The notes: generated by a model from the sequence alone, not told the origin. A DNA stretch of 64,000 bases from Pseudomonas marginalis (GCF_008692035.1 NZ_VTFG01000001.1:558001-622000); one strand, 5' to 3'. Positions 27,401 through 36,022 are shown, numbered from the stretch's first letter. A program made the numbers and translations.

Positions 27401-28021
27401 GGCGTCTCCATCAATCGCTTTGCCCAGACGGACTACCTCGGCCGTGTTGATTTGACCTCCAACGGAGATTGCGCAGGGCTATCGAATGCTATGGCGCTCG
27501 CCTTGCACCGAGGAGACGAAACAACATTCCTCGACAACCTTCGCAAGGCCTCCACGACTAAATCTCCCTCTTCGCTGCATGACAAATTCAATCAGGATTT
27601 AAAAACACTGCATTACGCCGTAAACACAAAAGACACCTTCCATATAAACGCCACCCCTTCACTGTTCAATCCTCAGTCCATCATTGACGATCTGAGCAAG
27701 TCCACGACGTCAAAATACCTGAGGATCAGCACGGAAGATCACGCCATGCTGGCAGGCATCAGAGTCAAGGATGGCCAAAAAGAGTGGTTTTTCTTCGAAC
27801 CCAATAGCGGGATGGTCAGGTTTGACAACGTAGAGTCCATGCGCGAAGGCGTCGAAAAAATCCTCAACAGCGGCAGTATCAGCAGCACCTTGAAACCTAA
27901 GGTTTCGCCGGCGGGCAAAAAGGAATTCCACGTGAGCGCGTTCCAGCCCAATGACATCGTCACAGACAAGATCGACAGTTTTGCGGTTTCAATGATGGTG
28001 TCCACGCCCTTGCCGTCTTGA
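24461..28021 (+). CDS. Large protein with C-terminal YopT/AvrPphB-like (C58) cysteine-protease pattern
   Basis: 1186 residues without signal peptide. The N-terminal about 60 residues are Ser/Pro/Gln-rich and probably disordered. A long alpha-helical region follows (about 60-600), then a small-residue-rich hydrophobic stretch (about 745-830). The C-terminal part reads NGDCAGLSNAMALAL (Cys1004), EDHAMLAGIRV (His1094) and WFFFEPNSGMVRF (Glu1113-Pro-Asn1115), matching the order and spacing of C58 proteases, whose last motif is usually D-P-N. Here Glu replaces the Asp. Base composition is visibly less GC-rich than its neighbours, a sign of transfer. ATG 24461 or 24467 may be used. An effector or toxin role is inference; no secretion genes are adjacent. 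Confidence 0.7.
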   Translation: MKMASSLSFQPRPSVIDHSIASTPAQSQATPGNTLSTHSDPVATSARRSADESQPLSPQARAQANAQNWKNLAHQLTEATKSLGEDAAPAAVLSHLKTTQTVIDPHSAFHASGAPGSDSTVNLESFIKHHDLPIPETRADLLHLADAANARALEPPLGDLGGGLSWPLPLTQEQRRKIRVIVESGILRRNIQAEPSLARAELAKGALGALIKASALSDVELQDPARALDTLLKSPMAQTIGQTIQGGLNGIATPTSISDYLLAALHIGLDRESVVLPVRNSIAGFDLGHQNYWGLPPSAIVQGLSDHLVAKGRATPATAKLATHLLLSRTAPQFLVRDIPGSLVNGSQAWVSFCLAVAKVEASAPGTASRMSYGQVMSAAQALNDPAEHIITPLLLDWGVSNGLVAKKDDASYTPQEVDSIRTAFNEQLSARVKASQSLMAETPSRKAIALEKLKEHFGEGIDFESKSLSTVSDDEARQLPGKHSMLDMAMMGINVNWRTDDPGLPIHAINQQPRLNVNGTFLGQYESAIESLKDGIQTQVKHMISELPVEDRKNLEFGKIELFQYNQYKIGRGFINPAAFQSKLNELLVRTERQVDGKTEVNVYEIDVRNKRIVKRQSEAAITRGEWRDANILTKVEKFTPGHQDRLGQEQPPEDPSRPPSSFTSARTHDLAGAFFEHLDIESQWQQANGSTTLDQQKENDERLRQFSLNLIPLRSAIVNFRDGDYEAGLMDLGLDALGLLTAGYGAGAKVAKVASSSASAAMKALQAGRVIGSSLISSLNPLSGVRSAATGAAKLATRGARFLGDSGQLLINKVRGASGSYDLLKAANKEHGPTLIGSYKVGEQSVEGFAVLKNDQWFSYDPVRNLPYGPPIEDFSPLRGNLFGRVADKCLASVGTNIAGARTSNTLPKFNLGYRNGALDDLPDYAGQRSFEALMALAAKPGRTPEEMGILARELKAKRIEEGEYFTALLTRDVENLPGVSINRFAQTDYLGRVDLTSNGDCAGLSNAMALALHRGDETTFLDNLRKASTTKSPSSLHDKFNQDLKTLHYAVNTKDTFHINATPSLFNPQSIIDDLSKSTTSKYLRISTEDHAMLAGIRVKDGQKEWFFFEPNSGMVRFDNVESMREGVEKILNSGSISSTLKPKVSPAGKKEFHVSAFQPNDIVTDKIDSFAVSMMVSTPLPS

Positions 28022-28259
28022 TGCATGGGATTGCCCCGGCCCCCGGCAGGGCTGGGGCTCCTGAAAAAGCAAGGCGTTGAACGGCGCGCAGGAGGGTGCC
28101 ACTGACAGCTCGCGGCCCCTCGTGGTTAACGCGACATTTTCCTCCATTCCCGTCACAATGCCCGCGCCAACGGAACTTGCCGAGATTGACGCGACTCATT
28201 AGAGAATGATCTTTCAACCGCTAAAGACCTGCACCTCCATTTTTTCGGGAACCCTCATT

Positions 28260-28625
28260 ATGTCCGCAGCCCCCTCCACCCTCCTTGTCGTCGAAGACGA
28301 TGCCATCGTGCGCATGTTGATCGTTGATGTGCTCGAAGAGTTGGAGTTCCTGGTGCTTGAAGCTGCAGACGCTGAAGAAGCCTTGAAAATTGTCGAAAAT
28401 GCCGCGCAGCACATCGACCTGATGATGACCGACGTCGGCCTGCCGGACATGGACGGCAAGCAATTGGCAGCCAAGGTGCGAGCGTTGCGCCCCAGCCTGC
28501 CGATCCTGTTTGCCAGCGGCTATGCCGAGAACATCGATGTGCCCGCCGGCATGCAGGTGATCGCCAAGCCGTTCTCCATCGATCAATTGCGCGACAAAGT
28601 CAAATCGATGCTGCCTGCCGCCTGA
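28260..28625 (+). CDS. Single-domain response regulator
   Basis: 121-residue stand-alone receiver: acidic pocket VVEDDAIVR, phospho-acceptor Asp in LMMTDVGLPDMDG, switch FASGYAEN, conserved Lys in IAKPFS. It resembles the C-terminal receiver of the hybrid kinase at 15936 (same TDVGLPxMxG and GYAE pattern), so it may belong to the same signalling family. There is no output domain and no adjacent kinase gene. Start 28260 (MSAAPSTLLVV) places the domain at the N-terminus; an in-frame start at 28206 would add 18 residues. Confidence 0.87.
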   Translation: MSAAPSTLLVVEDDAIVRMLIVDVLEELEFLVLEAADAEEALKIVENAAQHIDLMMTDVGLPDMDGKQLAAKVRALRPSLPILFASGYAENIDVPAGMQVIAKPFSIDQLRDKVKSMLPAA

Positions 28626-28647
28626 CCCCCCCCCTCTTTTACACAAT

Positions 28648-28665
28648 GCCGCCCATCGAGGCGGC
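28648..28665 (+). terminator. Weak hairpin after the response regulator
   Basis: GCCGCC (28648-28653) and GGCGGC (28660-28665) around a 6-base loop, followed by TATTTGT, 22 bases after the receiver stop. The stem is short, and termination is plausible but not certain. Confidence 0.35.
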
Positions 28666-28825
28666 TATTTGTGCGTCTTTACCCACAGGTTCAAGCCGCC
28701 GTACGGATCGGCATTGATGAGTTCGCATAATTCGCAGGGATTAACGTGACGTTCGGGAAATAAAACAGGAAACTCATCGCCTTTATTCCCCGTCAGTCAA
28801 ACGCACTTTGGAAGGACGCGACAAC

Positions 28826-30226
28826 ATGATTGGAAAACCGACGCGCCTGCTGTTGGCGAGCCTCTCGATACTCATGAGTACCGGCGCCTGGGCCGACTTT
28901 ACCGCCACCCCCAGCGAAGCCCGGGCCATCGCCAAGGAAGCCTACCTGTATGGCTACCCGGTGGTGGAGATGTACAAGACGCTCTACACCCAGGCCGTCG
29001 ACAAGGGCGGTGCCAACTTCAAGGCACCGTTCAACCACATCGGCAACACTGCCCAGATCGTCACTCCCAAGGACACCGCCTTCGCCACCCCGAACCTGGA
29101 CACGCCCTACTCCTTCGTCTGGCTGGACCTGCGCAGCGAGCCCCAGGTCCTGACACTGCCCAGGATCGAAGACAACCGTTATTACTCGGTGCAGTTGATC
29201 GATCTCTACACGCAGAACATCGCCTACCTGGGCACCCGCAGCACCGGCAACAACGGCGGCCACTACATGATCGCCGGCCCTGACTGGAAAGGTCAGCAGC
29301 CGGTCAACGTGGACCGGGTGGTGTACAGCGAAAGCAACATCGCCTACGCCCTCTACCGTACGCAGTTGTTCGACGAGAAGGACCTGAACAAGGTCAAGCA
29401 GATCCAGAACGGCTACAAAGTGCAGTCACTGAGCAGCTACGTGAAGCAAGCCGCGCCGGCCAAGGCTCCGAAAGTGGAGTGGCCCAAGCCCATGGCGACC
29501 ATGACCGAAGGCCCGCAACTGTTTCGCTACCTGAACTTCATGCTGGCCTTCGCCGCGCCCCAGGACAGCGAGAAAGACCTGCTGGCGCGCTTCGCCAAGA
29601 TCGGTATCGCCCCAGGCGCGCCCTTCAAGGTCAAGGCGTTGACCGCTGAACAGCGCAAGGCCCTGGAAGACGGTATCTCCGATGCCCGCGCCGAGTTTGC
29701 CGCGTTCAAAAAGGACAAGGTCGACACGCATCAGGTCTCCAGTGCCGATTTGTACGGCAGCCGCGACCACCTGAACAACAATTACCTGTACCGCTACGCC
29801 GGTGCGGACATGGGGGTTTTCGGTAACTCCGGCGATGAGGTCGCGTACCTGAGCTACGTCATCGACAGCGAGGGCAAGCCTGCCAACGGCGCACGCCACA
29901 GCTACACCGTGCATTTCGCCAAGGACCAGTTGCCACCGGCCGATGCGTTCTGGTCGCTGACCATGTACGACGCCAAGACCAAGCAACTGGTGCCCAACCA
30001 CAAGAAACGCTACCTGATCAACTCGCACATGCTGTCCGGCCTCAAGCGCGACGCCGATGGCGGCCTGACCCTGGCCCTGCAGCACCACGAGCCGCCTAAA
30101 GCCGAGCAGAGCAACTGGTTGCCGGCCCCACCCGGTCCGTTCTACGCAATCCTGCGGATTTACCTGCCCACGCCTGAGGTGGGTAACGGCCAGTGGAAGC
30201 TGCCGCCGTTGACGCCGCTTAAGTAA
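28826..30226 (+). CDS. Exported DUF1254/DUF1214 domain protein
   Basis: 466 residues with a Sec signal peptide (KPTRLLLASLSILMSTGAWA, cleavage expected after residue about 23). The DUF1254 segment is near the N-terminus (EAYLYGYPVVEMYKTLY and TPNLDTPYSFVWLDL). The C-terminal DUF1214 segment contains ADAFWSLTMYD and SNWLPAPPGPFYAILRIYLP. These proteins are periplasmic and often stress-induced; no enzymatic activity is firmly established. The gene stands alone. Start 28826 is preferred over an in-frame upstream start at 28808 because it places the signal peptide correctly and follows GGAAGGACG. Confidence 0.87.
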   Translation: MIGKPTRLLLASLSILMSTGAWADFTATPSEARAIAKEAYLYGYPVVEMYKTLYTQAVDKGGANFKAPFNHIGNTAQIVTPKDTAFATPNLDTPYSFVWLDLRSEPQVLTLPRIEDNRYYSVQLIDLYTQNIAYLGTRSTGNNGGHYMIAGPDWKGQQPVNVDRVVYSESNIAYALYRTQLFDEKDLNKVKQIQNGYKVQSLSSYVKQAAPAKAPKVEWPKPMATMTEGPQLFRYLNFMLAFAAPQDSEKDLLARFAKIGIAPGAPFKVKALTAEQRKALEDGISDARAEFAAFKKDKVDTHQVSSADLYGSRDHLNNNYLYRYAGADMGVFGNSGDEVAYLSYVIDSEGKPANGARHSYTVHFAKDQLPPADAFWSLTMYDAKTKQLVPNHKKRYLINSHMLSGLKRDADGGLTLALQHHEPPKAEQSNWLPAPPGPFYAILRIYLPTPEVGNGQWKLPPLTPLK

Positions 30227-30357
30227 CACCACGTGCCCGGTCGCCGCAGGGCTGGACCGGGCCAGTCCTACCGCGAGCCCTACCCCCTACTACCGCTGGT
30301 TTATCAACCCGTAAAACAGGTAATGTGCGCGCGATTGCCTACGGAGTTGCACTGCAC

Positions 30358-31905
30358 ATGACTTGCTGGAATGTCCTCGGCCTGGCCCCGGATGCCGATA
30401 GCCGCGCGATCAAGCGCCAATACGCCGCCCTGCTGAAGAAAACCCGGCCGGATGATGACCCCGAGGGTTTCCAGCGCCTGCGCGAAGCCTATGAGGCCGC
30501 ACTGGCGTGGAGCCAGAGCCTGCAGGAAGTCGACGAAGTGATCATCGACATCCGGGGCGACAGCCTTGCCGACCACTACCAGGCGGCCATGGCCCATGGC
30601 AATGCGCTGCACTTTGAAATCCAGCTGTTGTTGCGCGACATCGAGGGGCATCTCAACCCCGAAGACACCCGCTGGGCCTTTGAAACCTTCAACTGGCTGA
30701 CGGCCTGGCAGCGCCTGGAGTTGCCCGGCGAGCTGATCGAAAGACTCGAGCGCAAGCACCGCAGCGCCTTGCAGCAACCCTTGCGCCAGGCCCTTGAGCA
30801 AAAGGACGAGGCTGCGTTCCTGGCTGCCTATGCCGCGCGCTCCGAGCATCCCTGGGTGAACAATCACCCGCATGCCGAGTGGTTCAACCAATGGCTGGCC
30901 CGCCTGCTTGCGCAGAGTCACTACTGGTCGAGCGCGGTGTTCGACGCGGTGTGCGCCGGCCAGCACTGGCATGGCGGCGCCGGTCATGACTGCCCGGCGG
31001 GGGATTGGGCGCGGCTGTTGCAACGCCAGCAAGGCCCGGTCTTCATGGCACGTCAACGGGCACTGGCCACTGAAGCGCCCAACAGCCCGCAACAACGTGC
31101 CGCCCGGCTGCTATTGGCACCGATGAGCCTGGGGCAGCGCCGTGCCTTCGCCCAACGCTTCGATGAACATGACTGGAAAGCTTGCCAGGCACTCAGCGCA
31201 GATATCTACGCCGACCATGTGGCCGAAGCCGAAGCGATGCCCGGCGGTACCGTGTATTTCTGGCAAGGCTGGGACACGACCATGGACACCTGGCCCTGGA
31301 TTGTCGCACTGGTGTTGAGCTGCCTGGTGGGCGTGCTGGTGAATGCCGAGCCCCTGGCCGGCAATGTGCTGCCGACCTTGGGCTACGGCCTGCTGTGGGC
31401 GTTGAGCGCCGTGATAGGCGCGGGATTGGCTTGGCAGGTCTGGCGCCCGCTGGCTCATCAGTACCGCGTGCTCGATGAACGATTCAGTGAGCGCCTGCCG
31501 CGCTGGTTCAGCCCTACTCACCTGCCGTTGCTGCCGATACGGGACCTGCTGCCAGGGCTGATCCTTGCCGCAGCGCTGGGTTACGCGTTCGGCCCGTTTG
31601 CCAGCCTGGCGCTGGTCGCGACCCTGGCGGTTATCGGCGTCATCAAGCGGCCCTTCATGAACAGCCACACCCCCTGGACCGCCCGCCACCCACGCTGGAC
31701 GGCCCTGGGCATGGTGCTGTTGGTCACCAGTGGGATTGTGCTGTACGCCGGCTTGACGGTGCTCGACAACCAGCAACACGTGACCCGTAACCAGGGCCTG
31801 CAACAGTGGCCCGAACGCCTGTGCAGCCGCATGCCTCGCACCGCCCCCGACTGTCAGGCGCCCGCCACCCAGGCACAGTGGTATGGCCAGGAGGCCGCGC
31901 AATGA
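30358..31905 (+). CDS. Membrane protein with degenerate N-terminal J domain
   Basis: 515 residues. The first 55 residues resemble a DnaJ J domain (NVLGLAPDADSRAIKRQYAA then PEGFQRLREAYEAAL), but the DnaK-stimulating HPD tripeptide is replaced by RPD in KKTRPDDDPEGF. The middle is alpha-helical without recognised domain. Residues about 320-470 contain four hydrophobic helices (for example TWPWIVALVLSCLVGVLVNA). Start 30358 is chosen because it begins at the J domain and has GGAG upstream; a GTG at 30325 would add 11 residues. Its stop overlaps the next gene (ATGA), so the two are coupled. Confidence 0.8.
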   Translation: MTCWNVLGLAPDADSRAIKRQYAALLKKTRPDDDPEGFQRLREAYEAALAWSQSLQEVDEVIIDIRGDSLADHYQAAMAHGNALHFEIQLLLRDIEGHLNPEDTRWAFETFNWLTAWQRLELPGELIERLERKHRSALQQPLRQALEQKDEAAFLAAYAARSEHPWVNNHPHAEWFNQWLARLLAQSHYWSSAVFDAVCAGQHWHGGAGHDCPAGDWARLLQRQQGPVFMARQRALATEAPNSPQQRAARLLLAPMSLGQRRAFAQRFDEHDWKACQALSADIYADHVAEAEAMPGGTVYFWQGWDTTMDTWPWIVALVLSCLVGVLVNAEPLAGNVLPTLGYGLLWALSAVIGAGLAWQVWRPLAHQYRVLDERFSERLPRWFSPTHLPLLPIRDLLPGLILAAALGYAFGPFASLALVATLAVIGVIKRPFMNSHTPWTARHPRWTALGMVLLVTSGIVLYAGLTVLDNQQHVTRNQGLQQWPERLCSRMPRTAPDCQAPATQAQWYGQEAAQ

Positions 31906-32885
31906 ATCCGAAATGGTTGTTACCCATCAGCCTGGTATTGGGCCTGGGATTGCTCGGTGTGGCCGGCGCCACCAAACCGCTGCAACGCGTGCAATTATGG
32001 CTCGACCAACGGGACAGCCCTGCCACCGCGACGGCCAGCGCACTGGCGCCGATCATTGACTGCGTGAACCGCATTGATCGCGATACGCGCCTGGCGTACT
32101 ACCGTATGCGTTCGACACAGCCCGAAGCGCCCACCCAGGATAAGTTTGGCGACCGTGACGAGCCCGAGCCACGCCTTATCCAGGCGGCGGTCTGTTCGCA
32201 GCTGTACACACTCAAACTAGAGCGCCAGCAGCCCGGAAGCCACCTCGGTACTCTCGCCACGGTGTATGCCGACAAGCTGAATAAATTCACCTCGCTGGCG
32301 GACATGGTTGACCCGATACAAACCGAAGGTATGCCGTCGAACATGCGCCAGTTTGTGGCGCAGGCCATGAACAAGAGTCTGGAAGGGAAACTGGCTCAGC
32401 GGGGCGAAGAATACCTGAGGGCATCCGCCGAGTTACGCACCCAGTTGGAAAACGAAGACATCCATCTGCGTCCGGTACAACTGGCGCGAATCGAATCGCG
32501 CTTCGGCCGGGACCTGCATTGGCACCTGCTCAACCATATGATCGCGGCTCGCCAGGCGATGAACCAGATTGACCAGGGTGTACGCGACGCCAGCCTGACG
32601 CCCCAGCAACTGCTCAGTTTGACCGAGACGCTGCAACAGGCCAGCGATGCCAGCAAGGCCTTCCTGGTTAAAATGCCACGCAGCAAACGGGAGGATGAGG
32701 CTACTCACCTCTGGTATGCCACCCGCTCGTCAGCCGACGCGTACCTCCAGGCGTTGCGTACCCTGCATCGGGACTGGCGGGAACACGCCTCGCCGCAGCA
32801 ACTGAGTGATGACTACTACCTCATCACCCGTCGCTACGACGCCCTGCTCAGCTACTACAACAAACCCGCCAGGAATGCGTTCTAG
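31902..32885 (+). CDS. YiiG-like DUF3829 protein
   Basis: 327 residues with an N-terminal hydrophobic anchor or signal (WLLPISLVLGLGLLGVAGA). The body resembles the E. coli YiiG/DUF3829 family: a segment IIDCVNRIDRDTRLAYYRM, a KLNKFTSLADMVD stretch and a C-terminal YNKPARNAF. The family is mostly periplasmic lipoproteins of unknown function, but no lipobox cysteine is evident here. The ATG overlaps the stop of the J-domain gene, so they form a two-gene operon and may work together at the envelope. Confidence 0.7.
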   Translation: MNPKWLLPISLVLGLGLLGVAGATKPLQRVQLWLDQRDSPATATASALAPIIDCVNRIDRDTRLAYYRMRSTQPEAPTQDKFGDRDEPEPRLIQAAVCSQLYTLKLERQQPGSHLGTLATVYADKLNKFTSLADMVDPIQTEGMPSNMRQFVAQAMNKSLEGKLAQRGEEYLRASAELRTQLENEDIHLRPVQLARIESRFGRDLHWHLLNHMIAARQAMNQIDQGVRDASLTPQQLLSLTETLQQASDASKAFLVKMPRSKREDEATHLWYATRSSADAYLQALRTLHRDWREHASPQQLSDDYYLITRRYDALLSYYNKPARNAF

Positions 32886-32888
32886 TCC

Positions 32889-33563
32889 CTAGTGTTTTTT
32901 CAGCTTCACATACGACTGATGCAGGTCCGACGCCCAGCCATCGATCACGCCTTTCACGTCATCGGCCTTCATCACCTGCGAGTCGTTGGACAGCGGCTTG
33001 CCCGTGCCCTTGCGCACCACTTGGGCGAGCACCTTGCCGTTGGCGCCGTCGAGGAACTGCGCCTCGGTGCCCAGGGTGGTTTCCTGGTCGCGGATGCCGG
33101 TGCCGGTACTCACCGCTGCCGCCACCAGGGCCACCGGCACGAATTCATAGGGTTTGAGGCCTTCGGTCTTGCTGCTGACGGCGGTGATCGCCGCACGTAC
33201 CACCATCACACCGGGACCGGGCCCGTTGGCCAGGGGCAGTGATTTGCCCAGCTCACGCTTGAGCGCCTGGTTGAAGTAGGTGTTGATACCATTGAGGGTG
33301 CTTTCGGGGATTTTCGTGGTGGCCTGGGGCTTGGGGTAGAACTGCGTCGGTTCGATATACACCGCGGTATAGCGGCTCAGGTCGAGTTGGGGGTCTACCC
33401 AGCGCATCACCTCGACCCCCGAAGGCGACTTGGCTTCCTTGAGTTGGCTGTAGTCGGACAGAAAGCCTGAATACTCGTCCGGTTGGGTGACCTTGCTGGC
33501 GCAGCCGGCCATTGCGATGGAGGCCACGCACAGCGTACTGATCATTAGCCTTAGTTTCATCAT
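32889..33563 (-). CDS. DUF3313 lipoprotein
   Basis: 224 residues with a type II signal ending in a lipobox (SIAMAGC, acylated Cys at about residue 20) and mature sequence starting ASKVTQPDEYSGFLSDYSQL. That start, the ALKRELGKSLPLANGPGPG motif and the GxxxAGPGVMVVRAAIT strand match DUF3313, a family of outer-membrane lipoproteins of unknown role. Two adjacent ATG codons (33563, 33560) are both possible starts. The gene is convergent with the YiiG-like gene, with 3 bases between stops. Confidence 0.85.
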   Translation of the reverse strand: MMKLRLMISTLCVASIAMAGCASKVTQPDEYSGFLSDYSQLKEAKSPSGVEVMRWVDPQLDLSRYTAVYIEPTQFYPKPQATTKIPESTLNGINTYFNQALKRELGKSLPLANGPGPGVMVVRAAITAVSSKTEGLKPYEFVPVALVAAAVSTGTGIRDQETTLGTEAQFLDGANGKVLAQVVRKGTGKPLSNDSQVMKADDVKGVIDGWASDLHQSYVKLKKH

Positions 33564-33694
33564 TGAACTCCCTGGCGATCATCATCGAAACATGGAGCTG
33601 TAGGTATAGCCAATCCTGGGCAAAAAATGCGTATTTCCACCCAGTGTTTGACACACCGGCGTCCCCCATCGACGTTGCGCGAAGCGGGAGCCCC

Positions 33695-34189
33695 TCAGCC
33701 GCGTTCGCGCGGAATCAGGCTCTGCAACTGCGAGGCCAGGAAATTGGCGTCGAAGCCAAAGGTGTCCGGGTCTTTGAGGCCATTGGTTTTCTTCCACAGC
33801 CAGTCGTTTTTGTCGGCCGGCAGCACCAGCGACACGCTGCCGTGGCGGGCAGCGGTCAAGCCCATCACCGAGAGCGAGATCACGCCGCCCACGCCCATGA
33901 CTTCAGGCACGAACTCCACGGTCTTGCCGGTGATCTGCACCAGCAGCTTTTCGGTCTTGAAGGTCGAGGTCTCCACCGGCACGCCCGGCCCGCTGGCGAC
34001 ATAGGCTTCACGGTGCACCTCCAGCAGGCCGACAGTCTTGACCGGCTCCAGCCATTGCTCGATCTGCCCGAACAGCTCGTCGAGCTTGTGCGTCCAGCGC
34101 GCCGACTGCACATCGAACTGTTGCTTCTTGTGCGCTTCGCTATCGGCGTAATGACGAAGCATCTCGCCCAGTTGCTGTACATCGTCCAT
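33695..34189 (-). CDS. Uncharacterised conserved-looking cytoplasmic protein
   Basis: 164 residues starting MDDVQQLGEMLRHYADSEAH. It has no signal peptide, no transmembrane helix and no motif I recognise. The first half is predicted helical and charged (HKLDELFGQIEQWLEPVK). The second half is beta-rich (EKLLVQITGKTVEFVPEVMG and ISLSVMGL), ending with NFLASQLQSLIPRERG. Start 34189 is favoured by AAGGAAA upstream; an in-frame start at 34246 adds 19 residues. It is transcribed divergently from the ccoN-like gene. Codon usage matches the chromosome, so it is very likely a real gene. Confidence 0.65.
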   Translation of the reverse strand: MDDVQQLGEMLRHYADSEAHKKQQFDVQSARWTHKLDELFGQIEQWLEPVKTVGLLEVHREAYVASGPGVPVETSTFKTEKLLVQITGKTVEFVPEVMGVGGVISLSVMGLTAARHGSVSLVLPADKNDWLWKKTNGLKDPDTFGFDANFLASQLQSLIPRERG

Positions 34190-34383
34190 TGCGGATTTCC
34201 TTGGGTGTGCCAGGTTGCGATGCCGGATCATGGCAGATGCGGCCACTCACCGTACGATTAACGCTGATAGGCCTGTGGGCGTGCCTGTCGACTGATCCGC
34301 TGTAATGAGCTTTTTCTGAGCCTGTTTTGTTTTTCCCGCGTTTCCTACAGTGCCCGCCACTTGGAACCGTGGGAGGACTGAGC

Positions 34384-35811
34384 ATGAGCACAGCAACAAC
34401 CGGGCAGGCCTATAACTATAAAGTCGTCCGCCAATTCGTGATCGCCACCCTTGTGTGGGGCGTGGTGGGCATGGCCATGGGCGTGTGGATCGCCTCGCAA
34501 CTGGTCTGGCCGCAGATGAACCTGGACCTGCCCTGGACCACGTTCGGCCGGTTGCGGCCTTTGCACACCAGCCTGGTGATCTTTGGCTTCGCCGGCAGTG
34601 CGCAATTTGCCGCCAGTTACTATGCGGTGCAAAGGACCTGCCAGGTGCGCCTGTTTTCCGACCGCCTGGCTGCGTTTACCTTCTGGGGCTGGCAGTCGGT
34701 GATCGTGATCATGCTGGTCAGCCTGCCCCTGGGCTACACCACCACCAAGGAATACGCCGAGATCGAGTTTTCCGGCGCGGTGTGGATGACCGTGGTGTGG
34801 GTGGCCTACGCCATTGTGTTCTTCACCACGGTGGTAAGGCGCAAGACCCAACATATCTACGTGGGCAACTGGTTTTTCGGCGCGTTTATCCTGGTGATCG
34901 CCATGTTGCACGTGGTCAATCACCTGGCGATCCCGGTGGATTGGTTCAAGTCCTACCCGGTGTATTCCGGCGCGACCGATGCCATGGTGCAGTGGTGGTA
35001 CGGGCATAACGCCGTGGGCTTTTTCCTGACCACCGGTTTCCTGGGGATGATGTATTACTTCGTGCCCAAGCAGGTGGGCCGGCCGGTGTACTCCTATCGC
35101 CTGTCCATCGTGCACTTCTGGGCGCTGATCACCCTGTACATCTGGGCCGGCCCGCACCATTTGCACTACACCGCCTTGCCCGATTGGGCGCAGTCACTGG
35201 GCATGGCGATGTCGCTGATCCTGCTGGCCCCGAGCTGGGGCGGCATGATCAACGGCATGATGACCTTGTCGGGGGCCTGGCATAAGCTGCGCACCGACCC
35301 GATCCTGCGTTTCCTGGTGCTGTCCCTGGCGTTCTATGGCATGTCGACCTTCGAAGGCCCGATGATGGCGATCAAGACCGTCAACGCCCTCTCCCACTAC
35401 ACCGACTGGACCATCGGCCACGTACACGCCGGCGCCCTGGGCTGGGTGGCGATGATCACCTTCGGCTCGCTGTACCACATGATCCCCAAGGTCTTCGGCC
35501 GCGAGCAGATGCACAGCGTGGCGCTGATCAACCTGCACTTCTGGCTGGCGACCATCGGCACGGTGCTGTACATCGCGTCGATGTGGGTCAACGGCATTAC
35601 CCAAGGCCTGATGTGGCGAGCGGTGAACGACGACGGCACCCTCACCTACTCGTTTGTCGAAGCCTTGCAGGCCAGCCATCCGGGGTTTGTGGTGCGGTTT
35701 GTCGGCGGCGTGTTTTTCCTCACGGGCATGTTGCTGATGGCCTACAACACGTGGCGCACAGTGCGGGTCGCAGACTTGAACGTGGCCCGGCTCGATGCGC
35801 GGATCGCCTGA
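34384..35811 (+). CDS. ccoN4: Orphan cbb3-type cytochrome c oxidase subunit I
   Basis: 475-residue haem-copper oxidase subunit I with twelve hydrophobic helices. Metal ligands can be placed: haem b His in [15 protein letters not shown], CuB ligands in the helix with [12 protein letters not shown] and in [14 protein letters not shown], and the proximal haem pair in [15 protein letters not shown]. It lacks the neighbouring ccoO, ccoQ and ccoP of full cbb3 operons, as is known for P. aeruginosa ccoN4 (PA4133), whose product joins the core O/P subunits to make alternative, more cyanide-tolerant isoforms. The symbol rests on that synteny. GGAGG precedes the ATG. Confidence 0.87.
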   Translation: MSTATTGQAYNYKVVRQFVIATLVWGVVGMAMGVWIASQLVWPQMNLDLPWTTFGRLRPLHTSLVIFGFAGSAQFAASYYAVQRTCQVRLFSDRLAAFTFWGWQSVIVIMLVSLPLGYTTTKEYAEIEFSGAVWMTVVWVAYAIVFFTTVVRRKTQHIYVGNWFFGAFILVIAMLHVVNHLAIPVDWFKSYPVYSGATDAMVQWWYGHNAVGFFLTTGFLGMMYYFVPKQVGRPVYSYRLSIVHFWALITLYIWAGPHHLHYTALPDWAQSLGMAMSLILLAPSWGGMINGMMTLSGAWHKLRTDPILRFLVLSLAFYGMSTFEGPMMAIKTVNALSHYTDWTIGHVHAGALGWVAMITFGSLYHMIPKVFGREQMHSVALINLHFWLATIGTVLYIASMWVNGITQGLMWRAVNDDGTLTYSFVEALQASHPGFVVRFVGGVFFLTGMLLMAYNTWRTVRVADLNVARLDARIA

Positions 35812-35812
35812 T

Positions 35813-36022
35813 ATGTGGAGCGTGCTGATCGTGGTGTGCCTGTACGCTGCGGTGGAGTATTGCCTGCGCGGGCAGACCGAGACGAGCCTGGACGAAGCCA
35901 GCATGTTGCCGTTCGCCGACGACCCGGAGGTGGCGCGGCGCGTGGAGCAGGCCACGGGTAAACCCATCCGCGCCATTGCCGCGGAGCAACCCCGGCCGGG
36001 ATGGGTCAACCTGGACATGTGA
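35813..36022 (+). CDS. Small membrane protein linked to orphan CcoN
   Basis: 69 residues starting MWSVLIVVCLYAAVEYCLRG: a single N-terminal helix, then a soluble tail with DEASMLPFADDPEVARRVEQ. It begins 1 base after the ccoN stop, so it is certainly co-transcribed. The layout (one helix plus an acidic tail) resembles CcoQ-type or other small oxidase-associated subunits. The position matches the small gene after ccoN4 in P. aeruginosa (PA4134). A function in oxidase assembly or stability is inferred only. Confidence 0.72.
   Translation: MWSVLIVVCLYAAVEYCLRGQTETSLDEASMLPFADDPEVARRVEQATGKPIRAIAAEQPRPGWVNLDM

Noticed and set aside
28172..28200. GGAACTT and TCATT upstream of the response regulator at 28260 as an AlgU-type promoter
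   Set aside because: The -35 half fits, but the -10 half does not match the usual TCxxA pattern; too weak to call.
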